Positions 62,551 to 64,000 of a DNA stretch of 64,000 bases are shown in pieces. The notes beneath the pieces are model-generated. The model ran no database searches. It was not told the origin of the DNA and worked only from the letters and a program-made list of their open reading frames with translations. Positions within the stretch are counted from its first letter, which is position 1, and each line of letters starts with the position of its first letter. A program made the position numbers and the translations under genes. The stretch comes from Isoetes taiwanensis (lineage: Eukaryota > Streptophyta > Lycopodiopsida > Isoetales > Isoetaceae), in the NCBI GenBank assembly GCA_021234155.1, contig JAJEKV010000050.1:969977-1033976 (forward strand), given 5' to 3'.

Positions 62551-63509
62551 TATAACCTACGGGAGGTAAGCATTCAAGTTATCTCAATTGTTTGAAGTTA
62601 CCTATTTTCAGTATGTACAACTTACTAAGGGACATGAAAAAATTTTAAATTAAGAAAATAGCCAGAGTAACTCTGGCGTAACGTTGATGTCACATTCAAG
62701 AACATCTTGAGGATGGCTGGGAAGGTATTAAAGTAATAGATAATGGAAGGTGAAGAATCCCAAGGTTTTGGTTAAGAATGAATTAAATCAGCCTTATAAG
62801 CTGAGAAGTATCAATTGGGTGTGAGAATAGCGCGACGTATGAAATATCCCTTCCAATACTGGAAGAAGAGAATGATGACGACATTACTAATTATACCCGT
62901 AGGCCAATAAGAATGAAGACGATGTGTATAGAGTAGCAAGGTGAGATTATAAAGATCGGCAGTCCATATATTCTTAAAATTACCTTATTCACGGGGGATC
63001 AATGATGAACCCTTAAGTAGGGGCATGAGGATCCCTTGACTTGAGGTATACACCTATTATTAATTATGACCGTAAGAACCCTAAGAGGGCAACAAGAATG
63101 GAGAATCCTACGGCGGTTGATAAAAGGAGGTTTGAACATAGGGGTTTACTATTATGGGAACTAGACGATTTGTTGCCCCCGTATCATTATGATGGGGTTC
63201 GAAGACGACAACAATTGAAACCAATCAAAAGTTTAAGTTGGTATGATAACCTGAGAAAAGAATAAGTTAATCTTTTACATGACTATTTTAGAGTTAGGGC
63301 TAAAAAGGTCATATAGGGCTTTGCCACGTGGCAAAATGGGGTTATTTGCATATGTTAAAGGCATGTGTAACATAAGAAATTGCCCCCTAGGGTACAACCT
63401 TTTACAGTCGTCGTGTACATGTCGTCATGGTCAACATGTACTAGTGACGTGGCAGTATAATATACGTATTCATACCATATATTATGCTGGAACGTCACAT
63501 ATCTCTCAT
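62551..63509 (+). mobile_element. Leader/possible LTR of copia element, copy 2
   Basis: Counterpart of 42718-43690, with the same open stretch (63041-63265) and the same G-box palindrome at 63320-63335. It is better preserved than copy 1. Confidence 0.55.
63320..63335. promoter_or_regulatory. 16 bp perfect palindrome with G-box core CACGTG, copy 2
   Basis: tttgccacgtggcaaa, identical to 43503-43518 and in the same place relative to gag. Confidence 0.6.
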
Positions 63510-64000
63510 CGTGCCAAAGAGAGAGAGATTCCACCTAAATCTAAAGTGAAAGCAGAAGCATCGGGATCCGAGGAAACTAGAATATCAGATAACGAAAGGG
63601 AGGAGATTGCCAAAGCCATTATCATGGCAAAGCTAGGTGGTGATATTGTGCTTGAAATTCAACACAAACAGGCCAGAGAGATATGGAAGTATCTCCTAAA
63701 AAGATATGAAGAGAAGACGTCTACTCAGATTGATATCTTGGAAATGAAATTGCGCAACCTGCAATTCAAGAAAGGAGATGATCTACGAAGTTTGATCCGA
63801 AATCTTAGATTGCTGTTGCACGATTTGGATGGAGCTGGAGCGCGTTATAATGAACAGCAGAAGGTATTGGCCTTAACCAGAGCATTCCAGGTTTCATTTA
63901 AAGATTTAGCTATGCTAGTGAGAAGGACTACATCCACCCTGGATGAAGCAATAGAAGCGATTAGAACTGAGCTTGAGCAGGAGATTTTGGTGAAGCCAGT
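63510..64000 (+). CDS. Copia gag (capsid), copy 2, open, cut by window edge
   Basis: An open frame through the window end: AKEREIPPKSKVKAEASGSE, then IAKAIIMAKLGGDIVLEIQH, AREIWKYLLKRYEEKTSTQI, FKKGDDLRSLIRNLRLLLHD, AFQVSFKDLAMLVRRT and AIRTELEQEILVKP. This is the Ty1/copia gag capsid domain (UBN2 / Retrotran_gag_2 type: the IWKYL..RYE block, then a repeated L-R-N/L pattern). The exact start codon is not clear; the frame is open back to about 63480. A zinc knuckle and pol are expected just beyond the window. This frame shows what copy 1 should look like. Confidence 0.85.

Overview
This is nuclear DNA from a land plant. The evidence is one intron-split peptide-transporter gene of the plant OPT (PT-clade) type, surrounded by Ty1/copia LTR retrotransposons, Helitrons, LINEs, a MITE-like element and long (GA)n microsatellites. 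No bacterial, plastid or viral operon structure is visible. The very high transposon load and two LINEs of a less familiar type hint at a large-genome plant such as a fern, lycophyte or gymnosperm, but the lineage cannot be fixed from sequence alone.

Layout. 1-8.1 kb holds no gene I recognise, only degenerate repeat-like DNA. 8.2-10.9 kb is an OPT oligopeptide transporter on the + strand, with frame breaks in its first half. 12.6-20.9 kb is an unrecognised composite: two ~2.1 kb direct repeats flank ~4.1 kb. 21.4-27.9 kb holds two LINEs in tandem on the - strand, each next to a (GA)n tract. 28.0-30.5 kb is a retroposed sequence with a poly(A) tail. 30.9 kb to the end is a tandem duplication with a ~20.1 kb unit (30991-51092, then again from 51093). 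Each copy has an autonomous-type Helitron (RPA70-like exons leading into Rep/Pif1 helicase), a poly(A)-tailed retrofragment, a TGCA-rich palindromic tract and a copia leader plus gag. Copy 1 continues into copia pol and a second, gag-less copia fragment. Copy 2 runs off the window edge inside gag.

Three results stand out. (1) The Helitron appears to join an RPA70-like single-strand-binding module (DBD-A, DBD-B, zinc-ribbon DBD-C) almost directly to the Rep N-terminus, suggesting an RPA-Rep-helicase fusion. (2) A second, complete 2673 bp non-autonomous Helitron (5'-TC, 3' hairpin, CTAG, inserted between A and T) sits in the Rep domain of copy 1, and copy 2 carries the exact empty site. (3) Many differences between the near-identical copies are small clusters at CAG/CTG trinucleotides. 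This is what consensus base-calling errors at CHG-methylated cytosines would give, so many frameshifts here may be assembly artefacts rather than real decay.
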